NCBI GenBank assembly: GCA_041751095.1
Contig: JBGSYC010000228.1
Location: 1 to 64,000, forward strand
DNA from: JADCRZ01 sp041751095
Lineage (GTDB): Bacteria; Bacteroidota; Bacteroidia; Chitinophagales; Chitinophagaceae
Direction of reading: 5' to 3'
DNA length: 64,000 nt
Position 1 is the first letter of the stretch. Every line of letters begins with the position of its first letter. A program made the position numbers and the translations under genes. The notes below the pieces were generated by a model. The model worked only from the letters and a program-made list of their open reading frames with translations, had not been told where the DNA came from and did not search any database. Below, piece after piece: positions 8,345 through 18,336 of the stretch.

Positions 8345-9132
8345 TACAATTCAATTTCACCTTTCATGTACATTACGGCATATCCTGACATCAGTACCCT
8401 GTCACCAGCCAATTCGCAATCAAAATAGCCTTTGCGTTTCGAAAGCTGGATGGCGGTTAACTTGTTTTTTCCAAGTCTTTCAGCCCAGTATGGCGTCATC
8501 ATGGTATGTGCTGAACCCGTTGCCGGGTCTTCGTCTATCCCTGACTGTGGATAAAAACATCTGGAGACAAAATCCGTGTCATCGCCCTGGGCCGTTACAA
8601 CGATCCCCCTGCATAACGCCTGTGAAAGCGTTTTGAAATCAGGCTGTAACGCTTCAACCTGCTGCTGGTCTTCTGCGATCACCATGTAATCAAACGGGCC
8701 TTTATATACTATGGCTTCCGCCAACTGTAATCCTTCAGGAATACACGCGGGAGGGTTGTAAACGACGAACGGCTTGTTGTTGGGGAAATTAAGTGTAAGC
8801 TTTCCGTTGATCTCTTTCTTAACTTTCAGTTCGCCGCTTTTAGAATGAAAAATCACCTCATCTCCTGAAAACCCCCATTCATAAAAGATAACTGCTGCTG
8901 AAGCGAGCGTTGCATGTCCGCAAAGTTCAACCTCGGTGGTCGGGGTAAACCAGCGGATGTGATAGTCTTTGCCGTCTTTAACCAAAAAAGCGGTTTCACT
9001 TAAATTATTTTCCATGCCGATCTGCTGCATCAGTTCATCGGGAAGCCATGTGTTAAGGGGGCAAACAGCCGCGGGATTACCGCCAAAAACTTTATCGGTG
9101 AAGGCATCAACCTGGTAGATATGAATTTTCAT
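8344..9132 (-). CDS. PhzF family isomerase-like protein
   Basis: 262 residues. The PhzF/diaminopimelate-epimerase-like fold is clear from QVDAFTDKVFGGNPAAVCPL at the N-terminus, NLSETAFLV (with the conserved Glu), RWFTPTTEVELCGHATLASA and DEDPATGSAH. Family members catalyse isomerisations in the cytoplasm; outside phenazine producers the substrate is generally unknown, and no phenazine genes occur here. It is the first gene of a two-gene unit with rnhA. Confidence 0.88.
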   Translation of the reverse strand: MKIHIYQVDAFTDKVFGGNPAAVCPLNTWLPDELMQQIGMENNLSETAFLVKDGKDYHIRWFTPTTEVELCGHATLASAAVIFYEWGFSGDEVIFHSKSGELKVKKEINGKLTLNFPNNKPFVVYNPPACIPEGLQLAEAIVYKGPFDYMVIAEDQQQVEALQPDFKTLSQALCRGIVVTAQGDDTDFVSRCFYPQSGIDEDPATGSAHTMMTPYWAERLGKNKLTAIQLSKRKGYFDCELAGDRVLMSGYAVMYMKGEIEL

Positions 9133-9229
9133 GAACGTAATTATTTAAAAAAAATGCTATGTGCTGATGAAGAGATGTTGGGATGGGGATTAGATTACCG
9201 CGACACAAGCTAAACATCCCGCAACCGGC

Positions 9230-10879
9230 TTATACCTGGAACACCCCGGTTTTAAATTCAGAGATTGAAGAATTATGGTTTGCCGCGTGAATACCTTCAG
9301 AGATCAGCCTGCGTGTTTGCGCGGGATCAATAATCGCATCCACCCATAACCGCGCCGCCGCGTAATAGGTGCTGGTTTGTTTTTCGTACCGGCCCTTAAT
9401 ATCGGCGAGCAGCTTTTGCTCTTCATCTGCAGGAACCTCTTTGCCTTTGGCTTTCATGCCTGCCACCTGTATCTGCAAAAGGGTTTTTGCCGCCTGTTCG
9501 CCTCCCATAACTGCGATCTTCGCGGTAGGCCATGCATAAATGAACCGTGGGTCATAAGCTTTGCCGCACATGGCGTAATTACCTGCGCCGTAAGAATTGC
9601 CGATAATTATGGTGATCTTGGGCACCACTGAATTGGCAACGGCATTAACCATTTTCGCACCGTCTTTGATAATTCCGGAATGTTCGCTGCGGCTTCCCAC
9701 CATGAACCCCGTTACATCCTGTAAAAAAACCAGTGGGATATTTTTCTGATTACAATTCATAATGAATCGTGCGGCTTTATCCGCACTGTCATTGTAAATC
9801 ACGCCACCCATCTGCATTTCACCTGTCTTACTCCTGACTGTTTTTCGCTGGTTTGCGACGATGCCTACCGCCCACCCGTCGATACGGGCATACCCGCACA
9901 AAATTGTTTTTCCGTAATTCTCTTTAAACTGCCCGAAAGAGGAAGTGGTGCCCGATAAAGACGAAGCATCAGTTATGCGTTCTATGATATCGTTCATATC
10001 ATAGGGCCTGGTATTATCTACAGGCACGATCCCATATAATTCTGCGGCATCTTTGGCTGGTAAAAAAGGCGCCGTTCTGTTAAAGCCTGCGATTGCTTTG
10101 GCGCCAAGTTTTGAAACTATCCTTTTTACCTGGTCGAGGCAATCCTGTTCGGTATCGAACCTGTAATCTGCTATGCCGGAGATTTCAGTGTGCGTAACGG
10201 CTCCTCCGAGCGTTTCGCTGTCAACCTTTTCCCCGATGGCAGCCTTAACAAGATAGGGTCCCGCCAGATAAATGGAACCATTGCCTTCCACCATCAGGGT
10301 TTCATCGCTCATAACAGGCAGGTAAGCCCCCCCGGCGACACACGACCCCATAACGGCAGAAATCTGCGTAATACCCATCGCACTCATTCGTGCGTTGTTT
10401 CTGAAAATTCTTCCGAAGTGTTCTTTGTCGGGGAATATCTCGTCCTGCATCGGCAAAAAAACGCCGGCGCTGTCAACGAGGTAGATCACAGGCAACATGT
10501 TCTCCATAGCTATTTCCTGCATACGAAGGTTCTTCTTGCCCGTTATCGGAAACCATGCCCCGGCCTTAACGGTCTGGTCGTTGGCCAGTATTACACATTG
10601 CCTTCCACCGATATATCCAATTCCGGCAACAGTGCCGCCGGCCGGGCAGCCACCGTATTCTTCGTACATCTCATAACCCGCAAAAGCTCCAATTTCAATA
10701 AATATTGAATCTTTATCAATTAGGTAGTCGATTCTTTCGCGTGCGGTAAGCTTGTTTTTATCATGTTGTTTTTCTATTGCTTTCCTACCCCCACCTGCCG
10801 ACAATTGCCCAAACCTGGAACTGAGCTGGCTTAGCGCTGATTTCATCGAGTCTTCATTCTTATTATATTCAGGATTCAT
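9230..10879 (-). CDS. Acyl-CoA carboxylase beta (carboxyltransferase) subunit
   Basis: 549 residues, two crotonase-like carboxyltransferase halves. The N-terminal half has KLTARERIDYLIDKDSIFIEIG, YEEYGGCPAGGTVAGIG and GSCVAGGAYLPVMSDE; the C-terminal half has QKNIPLVFLQDVTGFMVG and GNSYGAGNYAMCGKAYDPRF, with AKIAVMGGEQAA. Such subunits transfer carboxyl from carboxybiotin to methylcrotonyl-, propionyl- or related acyl-CoA. The length and the QDVTGFMVG and MGGEQAA motifs favour the methylcrotonyl/propionyl type. The biotin-carrying alpha subunit is not in this window. Confidence 0.9.
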   Translation of the reverse strand: MNPEYNKNEDSMKSALSQLSSRFGQLSAGGGRKAIEKQHDKNKLTARERIDYLIDKDSIFIEIGAFAGYEMYEEYGGCPAGGTVAGIGYIGGRQCVILANDQTVKAGAWFPITGKKNLRMQEIAMENMLPVIYLVDSAGVFLPMQDEIFPDKEHFGRIFRNNARMSAMGITQISAVMGSCVAGGAYLPVMSDETLMVEGNGSIYLAGPYLVKAAIGEKVDSETLGGAVTHTEISGIADYRFDTEQDCLDQVKRIVSKLGAKAIAGFNRTAPFLPAKDAAELYGIVPVDNTRPYDMNDIIERITDASSLSGTTSSFGQFKENYGKTILCGYARIDGWAVGIVANQRKTVRSKTGEMQMGGVIYNDSADKAARFIMNCNQKNIPLVFLQDVTGFMVGSRSEHSGIIKDGAKMVNAVANSVVPKITIIIGNSYGAGNYAMCGKAYDPRFIYAWPTAKIAVMGGEQAAKTLLQIQVAGMKAKGKEVPADEEQKLLADIKGRYEKQTSTYYAAARLWVDAIIDPAQTRRLISEGIHAANHNSSISEFKTGVFQV

Positions 10880-11108
10880 AGCATGTGGTTAGTTATGCAA
10901 AATAGAGGATTTGCGTGAAGTGTCTGGAAAGAAAGTATAAGAAGAAATCGGGAGGTTGTAATAGTGAAAGGAGATATCCGGCGGCTATTTGAAAAATAAA
11001 CAATAATAAGAGTGGAACGCTACATGCCTTCCTTGGTGATCATGTTGGCAGGCATCGATCTGTTTAGTAAAAGCCGTCACTTGTGCCCGATTGCTTATTC
11101 ATTGCCAT

Positions 11109-13001
11109 TCAAAACGCATGCTTAACCTGATGCTGCCGGCCTCCCGCCTCAATAACCGATGAGCCATAGATTTTAATGTCTGATTTAATAAAATCTTCCT
11201 GGCCGGCTTTATAAATATTCTCCACATACTTCTGCGGATTCCTGTCAATGTAGGGAAACCACGTACTATGGATTTGTATCATGATCTTATGCCCTTTTTT
11301 AAAGGTGTGCAACACATCCTGCAACGGAACGTTAACCTCAGTTACGGCATTGGGCGTAAATGGCTTAGGTTTCGCAAAACTTTCCCGGAACCTCCCGCGG
11401 AATGCTTCACTTCTAACCAGTTGCTGATATCCGCCCATCACGATATTAGCCGGGTTATGCTCATAATCGGGATGGTTGGGCGGATATACATCAATCAGCT
11501 TAACAATAAAATCAGCATCAGTACCCGTGATGGCAACTTTTATTTTTGCCAGAATTTCACCGGCGATAGTTACCTCTTCATTTAACGTATCTGTTTCGAA
11601 GGTCAACACGTCGGGCCGCCTTGCAGCATGCCGCTGATCATCGCTCATAAAACGCCGGGGCGTAAACGTTATGCCTTCAATTTGTGAGGTATAGGGAACG
11701 GGCCGGGCCGGATCACTGGTGTATTCGAACACCGCTTTTTCATCAAGTGGTTTATTTACCGATAATCGGCCCCTGTCCCCAAAATATAATTGAATGGGAG
11801 GTATTTCCCGGGGAGGCCACTGAGCGAATTGCCGCCATTGTTTTTTTCCGGTATCAAACATATAAGCTTCGGGTAAGTTTAGTTTTCCTTCATCTTTCAG
11901 ATAATATGCAAAAAACCTGCTTTCGATCTCTTTCTGATAAAATGTGGAAATGCTGTCGCCAAAATAAATATGATTGTGCGTGCTCCTGCCATTCTCATGC
12001 GACCAATCGCCGTGGGCCCATGGTCCCATCACAATAGTGTTCTTCGCACCCGGCGTCGTCTTTTCTATGGTTTTATAAATATTTAGCGGCCCGTAAAGGT
12101 CTTCTGCATCGAACCAGCCACCTACGGTTAACACAGCCGGTTTGATGTTATTGAGGTGAGGCAGGAGATTTCTTTTTTTCCAGAATGTATCGTAGTTGGG
12201 ATGATCTATTGTCTGTTGCCAGAAAAAATTATCAGCATGATATTTTTGGGTAATGTTTTTCAGCGGCCCCATCTTCAGATGAAAATCATAAGCGTCCTTC
12301 GCGGGGTTGCTGTAGAAACGTCCTATTTGTTCATTAAACCAATCGACTTTTGTTTGCTCTTTTTTCTGATAGCCAAAAACAGCATACGCAGCGGTATAGC
12401 TTTGAAGATAAGCGCCCATGTGGTGAAAATCATCAAAGAAGAAATCTGATATGGGCGCCTGGGGCGAGCAGGCTTTTAATGCAGGATGAGCATCCGGCAA
12501 AGCTGCAGCAGTGTAGAAGCCGGGATAGGAAATACCAAACATGCCTACCCGGCCATTGTTTCCTTTCAGGTTTTTGATCATCCAGTCAATACTGTCCCAG
12601 GTATCAGAACTTTCATCGATGGCCTTTTTATTTTTTGGATCATTACCCGGGATATTTGGCGTCATATTATTAAAGATACCTTCACTCATGTATCGTCCCC
12701 GAACATCCTGAAAAGCCAGTATATAACCATCCTTAACCAGAAATTGGGAGGGGTGTCCATAAGTTTTATATTCCGCATACCTCGAGGCATTGTAACAGGT
12801 TCTGTTCAATAAAACCGGATAGGTTTTTGACTTGTCTTTTGGCATGTAAATAACCGTGAACAATTTGATCCCGTCCCTCATAGGCAACAGGTACTCAGAT
12901 TTTTCATAATGCTCACGCATATATAGCGAATCTTTAAGTCCATCCTGGGCATTAACCATAGCTGAACTTAGCAGCAGTATTGTTATGAATGCTTTCATCA
13001 A
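11109..13001 (-). CDS. Secreted CocE/NonD family hydrolase
   Basis: 630 residues with a signal peptide (ITILLLSSAMVNAQ). The X-Pro dipeptidyl-peptidase-like S15 alpha/beta hydrolase domain spans about residues 40-330: MRDGIKLFTVIYMPKD, DVRGRYMSEG and the nucleophile elbow GMFGISYPG. The acid and histidine residues are plausible in VGGWFDAED and PWAHGDWSH. The C-terminal jelly-roll domain (about 380-620) ends with the usual HKIMIQIHSTWFPYIDRNPQ. Family members hydrolyse esters, amides or acyl-amino acid bonds; the substrate cannot be deduced. Transcribed alone from a promoter at about 13030. Confidence 0.9.
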   Translation of the reverse strand: MMKAFITILLLSSAMVNAQDGLKDSLYMREHYEKSEYLLPMRDGIKLFTVIYMPKDKSKTYPVLLNRTCYNASRYAEYKTYGHPSQFLVKDGYILAFQDVRGRYMSEGIFNNMTPNIPGNDPKNKKAIDESSDTWDSIDWMIKNLKGNNGRVGMFGISYPGFYTAAALPDAHPALKACSPQAPISDFFFDDFHHMGAYLQSYTAAYAVFGYQKKEQTKVDWFNEQIGRFYSNPAKDAYDFHLKMGPLKNITQKYHADNFFWQQTIDHPNYDTFWKKRNLLPHLNNIKPAVLTVGGWFDAEDLYGPLNIYKTIEKTTPGAKNTIVMGPWAHGDWSHENGRSTHNHIYFGDSISTFYQKEIESRFFAYYLKDEGKLNLPEAYMFDTGKKQWRQFAQWPPREIPPIQLYFGDRGRLSVNKPLDEKAVFEYTSDPARPVPYTSQIEGITFTPRRFMSDDQRHAARRPDVLTFETDTLNEEVTIAGEILAKIKVAITGTDADFIVKLIDVYPPNHPDYEHNPANIVMGGYQQLVRSEAFRGRFRESFAKPKPFTPNAVTEVNVPLQDVLHTFKKGHKIMIQIHSTWFPYIDRNPQKYVENIYKAGQEDFIKSDIKIYGSSVIEAGGRQHQVKHAF

Positions 13002-13028
13002 ATAAAATTACGGATGAGGAGATACCAG

Positions 13029-13036
13029 CAAAACTA
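13029..13036 (-). promoter_or_regulatory. -7 promoter element for the CocE-type hydrolase gene
   Basis: The minus strand reads TAGTTTTG, an exact TAnnTTTG motif 28 bp before the ATG at 13001. No clear -33 TTG was found at normal spacing. Confidence 0.4.
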
Positions 13037-13211
13037 CAAAATTTACCCCCGGATGCCGCAGACTGACGAAATTCACCTTTCCACGAAAGGGTACAGGCTG
13101 TAAATTGTTGAGGTGACGTCATTGCATATGTAAGATCCAGCTGCGGTAAACGCGAACGCCTTTACATCTCTTCTTACAGTATGAACCAAAGTTCTTATTT
13201 TTAAAAAATCT

Positions 13212-14291
13212 ATGCAGCGCCGGAGAAATACTATGTGGATCATCTTAATTGGTTCAGCCTTATTCATCAAGATCTTTTCATTCTTCCCCGGTAGCGTTGA
13301 AAAGTTTTACTCCAAAGGCATATATCCGTATATATCATCAACCCAGCGTATACTATTCGGGTGGGTTCCTTTTAGCGTCGGAGACATTCTATACCTCGCT
13401 TTCGGTATTTTACTGTTATACAAGTCCGCCATTTTTGTAAGGACAGCCCTCCGCAAACAGCTGACTAAAAGAATGCTGAAACAATCCGTTAAAAATGTCG
13501 TTTATTCATCATTGATCATTTATGTGGTGTTTAATGTGTTATGGGGACTTAATTATAACCGCGTGCCGATGTCACAGCAGATGGGTCTCCCCAGGGACCG
13601 TTATTCAACCGAAAACCTCAAGAGGATTGTCAGTGTTTTGATCGGTAAGCTGAACGGGTTTGATCATCAGAGGGAAAGAAAAATCAGAAGCCAACTGCAT
13701 GAAAAAAGAATATTATTTTATGCGGCCGTGAGCACATACGGTGAGGTTGTTTCCGAATACCCGTCCCTTTCTTACGAGTATGTTTCGGTTAAACCGTCTT
13801 TATTCAGTTATCTTGGCAATTACCTTGGCTTTACAGGGTATTATAATCCTTTCAGCGGCGAAGCACAGTCTAATACAACCGTGCCCATATTTGTGCAGCC
13901 CTTTACCACATGCCATGAAATAGGCCACCAGGTTGGTTATGCCAAAGAAAACGAGGCTAATTTTGCTGCCTTCCTTGCTGGCCGCACGTCCACCAACCTT
14001 GCGTTCAGGTATTCTGTATACTTTGATATGTATCTGTATGCTATCCGTGAATTGTATAATCGTGACAGCGCGCAGGTAAGGGCCTTCAAAGCCCTGCTAA
14101 AGCCCGCTGTAATAGCGGATATAGAAGCGATGCGGGCATTTTACCGCAAGTATGAAAATCCTTTTGAACCGGTTATCCGTAAACTGTATGCCCAGTATCT
14201 AAAGGCGAATGAACAACCTTCAGGGCTAAGAAGCTACAATGAAGTGGTAGCGATGCTGGTGGCGTATTATAGAAAGCATGGAGAGATATAG
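13212..14291 (+). CDS. DUF3810 membrane protein with a zinc-protease-like motif
   Basis: 359 residues. Three N-terminal membrane segments (WIILIGSALFIKIFSFF, VGDILYLAFGILLLY, VVYSSLIIYVVFNVLWGLNYN) precede a soluble region with TTCHEIGHQVGYAKENEANFAAFLAG, an HExxH helix followed by a downstream Glu as in gluzincin metallopeptidases. This layout is that of DUF3810, a Bacteroidota/Firmicutes family with no established substrate. The start at 13212 keeps a basic N-terminus ahead of the first membrane segment; an in-frame ATG at 13233 is an alternative. Confidence 0.82.
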   Translation: MQRRRNTMWIILIGSALFIKIFSFFPGSVEKFYSKGIYPYISSTQRILFGWVPFSVGDILYLAFGILLLYKSAIFVRTALRKQLTKRMLKQSVKNVVYSSLIIYVVFNVLWGLNYNRVPMSQQMGLPRDRYSTENLKRIVSVLIGKLNGFDHQRERKIRSQLHEKRILFYAAVSTYGEVVSEYPSLSYEYVSVKPSLFSYLGNYLGFTGYYNPFSGEAQSNTTVPIFVQPFTTCHEIGHQVGYAKENEANFAAFLAGRTSTNLAFRYSVYFDMYLYAIRELYNRDSAQVRAFKALLKPAVIADIEAMRAFYRKYENPFEPVIRKLYAQYLKANEQPSGLRSYNEVVAMLVAYYRKHGEI

Positions 14292-14351
14292 GTAGTAGGT
14301 AGTTGGTAGTTGGTAGTTGGTAGTAGGTAGTGGGTAGTGGGTAGTGGGTGC
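14290..14351. repeat. 7-bp tandem repeat just after the DUF3810 gene
   Basis: About eight consecutive copies of a 7-bp unit, GGTAGTN with N being A, T or G, starting at the DUF3810 stop codon. It is too short and unspaced for CRISPR. Simple heptamer arrays like this arise by slippage and vary between strains. Confidence 0.85.
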
Positions 14352-14431
14352 CTCTTACTTCCAAAAACAGGCAAATCTAACCTTCGTACCATCGTAAATA
14401 CATATTCCTTATTTTTTATTTATCCTTAACT

Positions 14432-14968
14432 TTAAAATTTATTTTTCCACATCATGCTCTCCACGGGCCGGTTGGGTTGTCCGCTGTATTTCGCATCTTT
14501 TTTATTGTTGTATTTTATTTCCACTTCACCGTCTACAGGAAAATAAATAAGCTGCCCTACCGGCATGCCTTCATAAACCCTGACCGGTAGTTTGCACGAG
14601 ATTTCAAGCGTCCAGTTTCCGCAAAAGCCCACATCTCCTTTACCAGCGGTGGCATGGATGTCTATACCCAGCCTTCCTGTGGAAGACTTTCCTTCAAGAA
14701 AAGGAACATGTGCATGCGTTTCCGTGTATTCCTGAGTAACGCCAAGGTAAAGTACACCAGGTTGCAATACGTAACCTTCCACGGGTATTTCAAAGTGCTC
14801 TATCGCATTATGTTTTCTGGCATCGAGTTCCCTTGCTGTATAAATAGCCAGGTATCTGCCCAGGTGCACATCGTAAGAATTGGTACCCAGGCATTCCCGG
14901 CTGAATGGTTCTATTTTAATGGTGAGATTACCTATTTCCTCAAGGATACGTTTGTCCGACAAGATCAT
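14432..14968 (-). CDS. dcd: dCTP deaminase
   Basis: 178 residues. It deaminates dCTP to dUTP for thymidylate synthesis. The trimeric dUTPase-like fold shows in LGTNSYDVHLG, EGKSSTGRLGIDIHATAGKGD (catalytic Glu region), FCGNWTLEI and PVGQLIYFP. The C-terminal YSGQPNRPVESM matches the nucleotide-covering tail. Single gene, length normal for the family. Confidence 0.92.
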   Translation of the reverse strand: MILSDKRILEEIGNLTIKIEPFSRECLGTNSYDVHLGRYLAIYTARELDARKHNAIEHFEIPVEGYVLQPGVLYLGVTQEYTETHAHVPFLEGKSSTGRLGIDIHATAGKGDVGFCGNWTLEISCKLPVRVYEGMPVGQLIYFPVDGEVEIKYNNKKDAKYSGQPNRPVESMMWKNKF

Positions 14969-15037
14969 TGGTGCTGTTTATTTTTGCGATTGATGAATTA
15001 GTGTTATATCTGCAATCTAAACGCTTATATCGTACGG

Positions 15038-15694
15038 GTGCCTCTATTTTATCAACATAATATCAACCAGGGCACAAGGCTGGGTATCTGGAAGATCGAA
15101 GAAGACGCAGACTTTTTTCTGCGTAAAGTGCCCATCCACCGCGCCATTTCGCATCCCCACAAACGATTGCAGCATCTTGCAGGGCGTTACCTGATGCAAC
15201 ACCTTTTTCCGGATTTTCCCTATTCCCTCATCAGGCTTGCCGATACACGCAAGCCCTTTTTAATCAATGAGGCTTACCATTTTTCTATTTCACATTGCGG
15301 CGATTTTGCTGCTGCTATCGTAAGTAAACACAACAGGGTAGGGATGGATATAGAACTGGTTAAGCCAATGATCAGAAAGATTGCCGGTAAGTTTATCACG
15401 GAAATCGAAATGCAGGCGGTTCATCAAACCCACCCCTTACTTTTCTCCGCTGCTGATGACACATCCGATCGTAACGACGAAATTTTAACGCTGTGCTGGA
15501 GCGCCAAAGAAGCAATGTTTAAGTGGTTTGGTGAAGGTGGCGTGGATTTTAAAAATCATATGAAGATTACTGCGGTTTCCGATACATGTCAGGAGGGCTG
15601 GTTCCAATGCTCTTTCAGCAAAACGGACGTAATTCATGTGCTGGTTCACTTCCGCCGCTTCGAAGGCCTGATGCTAACCTGGTTAGTCACCTGA
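15038..15694 (+). CDS. 4'-phosphopantetheinyl transferase superfamily protein
   Basis: 218 residues from a GTG start; the MPLFYQH N-terminus fits the family in this group, and no ATG lies between it and the upstream stop at 14999. The Sfp-type signature is present: FSISHCGDFAAAIVS, VGMDIELVKP (Mg-binding Asp/Glu) and CWSAKEAMFKWFGEG. Such enzymes attach phosphopantetheine from CoA to carrier-protein serines. A near-identical broken copy lies at about 26346-26865, where a TAA interrupts the frame, so this is the functional copy. Confidence 0.88.
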   Translation: MPLFYQHNINQGTRLGIWKIEEDADFFLRKVPIHRAISHPHKRLQHLAGRYLMQHLFPDFPYSLIRLADTRKPFLINEAYHFSISHCGDFAAAIVSKHNRVGMDIELVKPMIRKIAGKFITEIEMQAVHQTHPLLFSAADDTSDRNDEILTLCWSAKEAMFKWFGEGGVDFKNHMKITAVSDTCQEGWFQCSFSKTDVIHVLVHFRRFEGLMLTWLVT

Positions 15695-16105
15695 CAAGCT
15701 GCCGATGCAACGAGGCTACCGTTAAATCGCACCGCACGGCAACCAAAAGACCGGCAGGAGATTGACCGACGGCAATGAAACCAAGAAAATAATATCCATC
15801 TGAAATCACTGTTTAGCGAAGCAATGGTGATCTGAAGGCAGAGACAACCGTTTTAGCCTTTTCATGTTTTAGAAAGACAACGCACTTCCTGTAAACATTC
15901 ATTTCTATTTACCGGGGCAATGATGATTTACTCCTGGTTTCTAATTCCGTTTACAGCCAATGCATCATCGCATTCAATATCAACCTAAACCTTTTAAAAC
16001 TACAATTCATTCCACCCTTTTGCCGGTTTATCTGCATATCCATTGTTGAAGCACGCTGTGTCAATTAATTTTACCGGAAATTAAAAACAAACAAAAAAAC
16101 TATTT
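15695..16105. other. 411-bp intergenic stretch with no gene seen
   Basis: It separates the phosphopantetheinyl transferase from the small secreted protein. No open frame with coding character, hairpin terminator or clear promoter stands out. The later half becomes A/T-rich toward the next gene's ATG. The equivalent stretch is absent from the copy at 26.8 kb. Confidence 0.5.
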
Positions 16106-16612
16106 ATGAAATCATTGATTTTAACCCTTATTGCAGGCACGTTATCGCTTTTAGCCTCAGCCCAGAACGACAAGCTTTATAAGCATGACGGTCAAACGCA
16201 GGACGTAAAAGTTGTTAAGGTTAACGAGTTCACCATAAGCTTTACTTACCCCGGCGAGTCAGCTGAGCAATTGATTGGAAAGTATGCGGTTTCAAAGATC
16301 GGCTATGCCAGCGGAAGAAGTGAGCAGGTATCGGAGAAAGTGGCTGTCAGCGGCAAAGAAGACTGGGAGAAAGTGATATTGATAGAAGATAAGGCTGCAA
16401 CACTCGGCCTGAAGAAAGTAGGCGATGTGAGAGGAAAAACTTCCGGTTTGATCGGTTTTCACACAGCCGGTTCTGCAGACAAAAAGTCGATGAAAAAACT
16501 TAAGGAAGAAGCTGCCGAAATGGGCGCTGCATTTGTGCTGATCACATCGGAAAAAGACAATCAGTTTACAACCCAGTCAATCAAAAGGGGTATTGGGTTT
16601 TCCTACAAATAA
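16106..16612 (+). CDS. Small secreted protein of unknown function
   Basis: 168 residues. A clear Sec signal peptide (MKSLILTLIAGTLSLLASAQ) is followed by a beta-rich region (YKHDGQTQDVKVVKV, FTISFTYPG) like that of secreted Bacteroidota proteins that sense or handle expression-linked changes, but no named family is certain. The C-terminal half, ATLGLKKVGDVRGKTSGLIGFHTAG through AAFVLITSEKDNQ, has the alternating helix-strand look of YbjQ/DUF4156-type small domains. Its C-terminal 80 residues are duplicated at 26871-27112. The gene is intact and ends just before a bidirectional hairpin. Confidence 0.75.
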   Translation: MKSLILTLIAGTLSLLASAQNDKLYKHDGQTQDVKVVKVNEFTISFTYPGESAEQLIGKYAVSKIGYASGRSEQVSEKVAVSGKEDWEKVILIEDKAATLGLKKVGDVRGKTSGLIGFHTAGSADKKSMKKLKEEAAEMGAAFVLITSEKDNQFTTQSIKRGIGFSYK

Positions 16613-16664
16613 ATCAAACCTGGCACTTCCTTTAAAAGGAACGCTGCTTTTTGCCGATATTGGA

Positions 16665-16701
16665 AAACCAGGAAGCCGATTCAACATGGGCTTCCTGGTT
16701 T
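16665..16701. terminator. Bidirectional terminator hairpin
   Basis: A 13-bp perfect inverted repeat (AAACCAGGAAGCC and complement) with an 11-nt loop. It lies between the convergent secreted-protein gene and the decayed DUF2130 gene and ends in T on either strand. Confidence 0.8.
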
Positions 16702-16707
16702 CATGCT

Positions 16708-17964
16708 TTAATGGGCCATATCGTCCTCAATCGTGTCTGTGCCCTCAAGCCGGGGAACGTTTGCTACAGATGCTCCGAGGATTCCTTTCATTGAGCCATA
16801 AATGTGTACGGTGTTGATAAACGCTTTTTGTAAATGCTTTTCCCTTTCTTTCCCGATACTTTCCATTTGCTGCGTTCTTGATTGATCGATAATTATAACG
16901 ACTGGAATGATTCTGCTATAGACTCCATTTGCTGACGAAATGCAATTCCACGATATAACTATACAGCATCTGCATTTTTTCTCCTTTGTTTTCTTCCGAC
17001 TTTTTTGCATCTGATACGCACATCACTGCGTTACGCAGGACTGTAGCCACACTCACAACTTCGGCGTAAGAGCAAATCCAGATCCCCATGCCCAGGTGCC
17101 GAATCTTTCCATATCTTTTGGGAAAGTTTGTATTACAAGAATTGCCATGTCCGCACCTGTATTCCTCATTTCAGCTTTAATTTATCTACCCAGCTGTTGC
17201 TCCAGTTGCCGGCCCTCTTGCTTTCATAGATGATTTTGCCGCATTCTTTCCCACCTGTATTGCGAACCACCTGCATGCAATCAGCCCCTTCCACACCTTT
17301 GCCAACTTTCTGCACAGGTCGAAAGGGATGTTTTCCCTGAGTATGGATTCAAGAAGCAACTCCTGCACCTCTCCCTGTAATTGCATGGACCCCTGTTCGG
17401 CCTTCCGCCGCATTTCTTCTGCAAGCTTCTTTTGATCTTCCAGCTGTTTTTCCAGTTTCCTTAATTCCAAATGAAATTCGTTTTCTTTCACAGCCGTTCT
17501 TTCAATTTCCTGTTTGCGGATTTGTTCGGTCAACAAAATCCGCTCTTGCTGCAGACTTTTCTGCAGCCATATATCAAGGTCAGCTTCCTTGTTTTTTTAC
17601 ACCCTGTTCCATTTTCAGAAATTGCAGTTCTTTTTCCCTTGCAGTCTTCAGCTTTTCTTCATTGTCTTTATGGGAAAGTTCAAGCACGCGGAGCTTGTTT
17701 TCAAAATCGTCCGTAATATTTTTCCGGATACTTTCTTCGACGCTTTGCTGAATTTTTTTTTTCTTCAAGTAATTTATGATCAAAGGCTGCTTGCTGCAAA
17801 TGAGATTGCCGGGAAAGTTCCTCCATTTTTCGCTGGTATTCTTCCTCCTTCTTTTTGATGAAAGAAATCATTTTTTCGCGCAGTTCTTTGGCATACTCCT
17901 CCGAAACAGCCTGCTCTATCGGAAATTTATTTCCACACGCCGGGCACTTGATATCTGATGCCAT
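16708..17964 (-). pseudogene. Decayed DUF2130 gene (copy A)
   Basis: Several broken frames reproduce, in order, the intact DUF2130 protein encoded at 29406-30677. The N-terminus at 17964 reads MASDIKCPACGNKF. A coiled-coil part in another frame is at about 17580-17783, and EQIRKQEIERTAVKENEFHLELRK to ADQGSMQLQGEVQELLLESIL follows at 17186-17536. The C-terminus NTVHIYGSMKGILGASVANVP is at about 16708-16860. At least three frameshifts are needed, and central catalytic-core residues are disrupted. The same gene next to the same kind of esterase exists intact at 29-32 kb, so this is one half of an old paralogous unit. Confidence 0.9.
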
Positions 17965-18336
17965 ACTTTTTTTGCAAGTTTACCAGATTTTTTGGCAAGG
18001 CATTTAATAGTTTTGTTGAAGAAACCAGGAGATTTAATATCACAACAAAACGATAGCGAAATTTATTATTCAGGAAAAATTTGCGTGTTTATTAAGTTCT
18101 AATGTTTTTATTCATTACATTCGTTGCCTAGCAGTTTCTGAACGTCACGTTCAGCATTTAAATTCTTTATCGAGCCGGAACCCGAATATTCCGTTTATAC
18201 CCTACATCTTTTCTTCTTTTAAATACCTATGTAAGTATTGTACAGACTTATAAACATTTTTGAAAAGATGCAAACCAAAATCATAATATAAACGTAATTG
18301 TTAATCTGAAGCTAAAATATTATTCCGAATAAAGTT
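17965..18336. other. Divergent intergenic region between DUF2130 copy A and esterase A
   Basis: 372 bp, similar in length and in short blocks (GCAAGTTTAC, TTTCTGAAC, TTTAAAT, AAACCAAAATCAT) to the matching region at 30678-31051, which supports common origin of both units. It contains CCTACATCTTTT at about 18210 and ATACCTAT about ten bases later, also seen before the first DUF4331 gene. Confidence 0.6.

Noticed and set aside
10190..10708. 172-residue plus-strand frame
   Set aside because: It lies entirely antisense to the carboxyltransferase gene, whose protein has clear motifs; composition is that of a shadow frame.
14290..14351. Possible CRISPR array
   Set aside because: Units are 7 bp with no spacers, so it is a simple tandem repeat.
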